Positions 39,453-39,837 of a DNA stretch of 39,837 bases are shown piece after piece. The position numbers and the translations under genes are program-made. Below the pieces are notes generated by a model. The model did no database searches. It had not been told where the DNA came from and saw only the letters and a list, made by a program, of their open reading frames with translations. Origin of the DNA: Candidatus Brocadiaceae bacterium (lineage in GTDB: Bacteria; Planctomycetota; Brocadiia; Brocadiales; Scalinduaceae); the NCBI GenBank assembly GCA_919901575.1, contig CAKKPF010000309.1, forward strand, positions 1 through 39,837, given 5' to 3'. Positions within the stretch are counted from its first letter, which is position 1. Each line of letters opens with the position of its first letter.

Positions 39453-39779
39453 CTAACTATCTTTTCTAAACACTTCTGGAGACTTAATCTTTATTCCTTC
39501 AAACTCTTTGATTTTTAGTATATGAGGATCTCTGCTTATTTTAATAGCCTCACTTACCATATCTTCTCCCAACCCCTCCTTTTTGAATCGCAACTCTACT
39601 TTACGAGAAAGATTCTTAAATCGTTCGGTAAGAGAAGGCCTTTGAATCTTTTTAATTACCAAATAATCCTTTCCGCCAAACAAGATAAGTTCATCATCAA
39701 GTTTCATGCTCAATGACTTTTTTATCTCTTTAAGAAGTCTTGAATCACCAGCTTTATCTATCTTTAAAAGTTTATCCAT
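39453..39779 (-). pseudogene. AbrB-antitoxin/PIN-toxin chimera
   Basis: Residues 1-80 of this 108-aa frame follow the layout of AbrB-like antitoxins paired with PIN toxins: MDKLLKIDKAGD, LKEIKKSLSMKLDDELILF, then VIKKIQRPSLTERFK and a helix ending EDMVSEAIK. The last 28 residues (ISRDPHILKIKEFEGIKIKS, PEVF) instead match the C-terminal end of PIN-domain toxins (…SRDPHLLKLKEY.GIKI.SP.EF). The toxin body with its acidic active site is missing. One internal deletion across an antitoxin-toxin pair explains it. The antitoxin part may still fold and bind DNA. It stops two bases before the livH open frame. Confidence 0.65.
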
Positions 39780-39794
39780 AGTTACTGTGTCTTT

Positions 39795-39837
39795 TTATCT
39801 CTCTGCTATATTTTTCTCAAGATAAGCCTTTGTCTTA
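39795..39837 (-). CDS. Possible 3' end of a gene running in from the right edge
   Basis: The last 43 bases, read leftward, keep one frame open that encodes TKAYLEKNIAER and a TAA stop (39795-39797). It is too short to identify. Confidence 0.25.
   Translation of the reverse strand, partial: KTKAYLEKNIAER

Noticed and set aside
1-39837. CRISPR array, tRNA, rRNA or complete insertion sequence
   Set aside because: No regularly spaced repeats, cloverleaf, rRNA segment or transposase frame could be recognised anywhere in the window.

Overview
This AT-rich window comes from a Gram-negative bacterium: it encodes a TolC-type outer-membrane channel, several probable outer-membrane beta-barrels, lipoproteins and a Tat-exported enzyme. 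There is no rRNA, ribosomal protein or other marker gene, so taxonomy cannot be fixed. The gene mix, the many dispersed palindromic repeats and the metal-efflux load fit an environmental lineage such as a Brocadiales-like planctomycete, Nitrospirota or a deltaproteobacterial group; this is a weak inference.

Layout. (1) 1-1.6 kb is a toxin-antitoxin scrap yard: an intact RelE/ParE-type pair, a XRE-type HTH gene, a second HTH remnant at the left edge, and a HigB-HigA chimera. (2) 1.75-6.0 kb holds an Mth938-like protein coupled to a TPR lipoprotein, a divergent ComF-type phosphoribosyltransferase, two unrecognised proteins and a small coiled-coil membrane protein. (3) 6.1-9.45 kb (minus strand) is a mercury-type operon: merR, a MerT-MerP fusion, a GDCCVxC Cys protein, an exported HMA protein and an outer-membrane protein, read from a textbook MerR promoter with a 19-bp spacer. 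No merA or merB is present. (4) 9.5-11.05 kb has ynfA, the 3' part of fetB, a 57-aa zinc-ribbon gene and an unknown. (5) 11.2-20.2 kb (plus strand) is a compact block starting with chrB: small protein, MFS transporter, lamin-G-like lipoprotein, an ABC importer of the FbpABC fold, outer-membrane protein, c-type haem lipoprotein and a Tat metallophosphoesterase. (6) 20.3-32.4 kb (minus strand) is a heavy-metal efflux region: a Cys-rich secreted peptide, TolC, adaptor, RND pump, PII-like protein, unknown exported protein, then a second RND pump and adaptor. (7) 32.5-34.4 kb has a PHP-type phosphatase, a broken gene and a truncated yjbQ. (8) 34.5-39.8 kb (minus strand) has pgi, livFGMH and an AbrB-PIN fusion scrap.

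Two themes run through the window. First, metal and oxyanion handling: Hg-type import and sensing, chromate-linked ChrB, two RND pumps of different motif class, a PII-like regulator, and remnants of fetB and of a P1B-type ATPase. Second, gene erosion. At least five sites keep only the 3' end of a gene (fetB, chrB, ynfA, a P-type ATPase, yjbQ), two toxin-antitoxin loci have collapsed into in-frame chimeras, and palindromic repeats sit inside open reading frames. The best candidates for a previously undescribed system are the ChrB-MFS-ABC-cytochrome-phosphoesterase block (11.2-20.2 kb) and the reductase-less mer operon.
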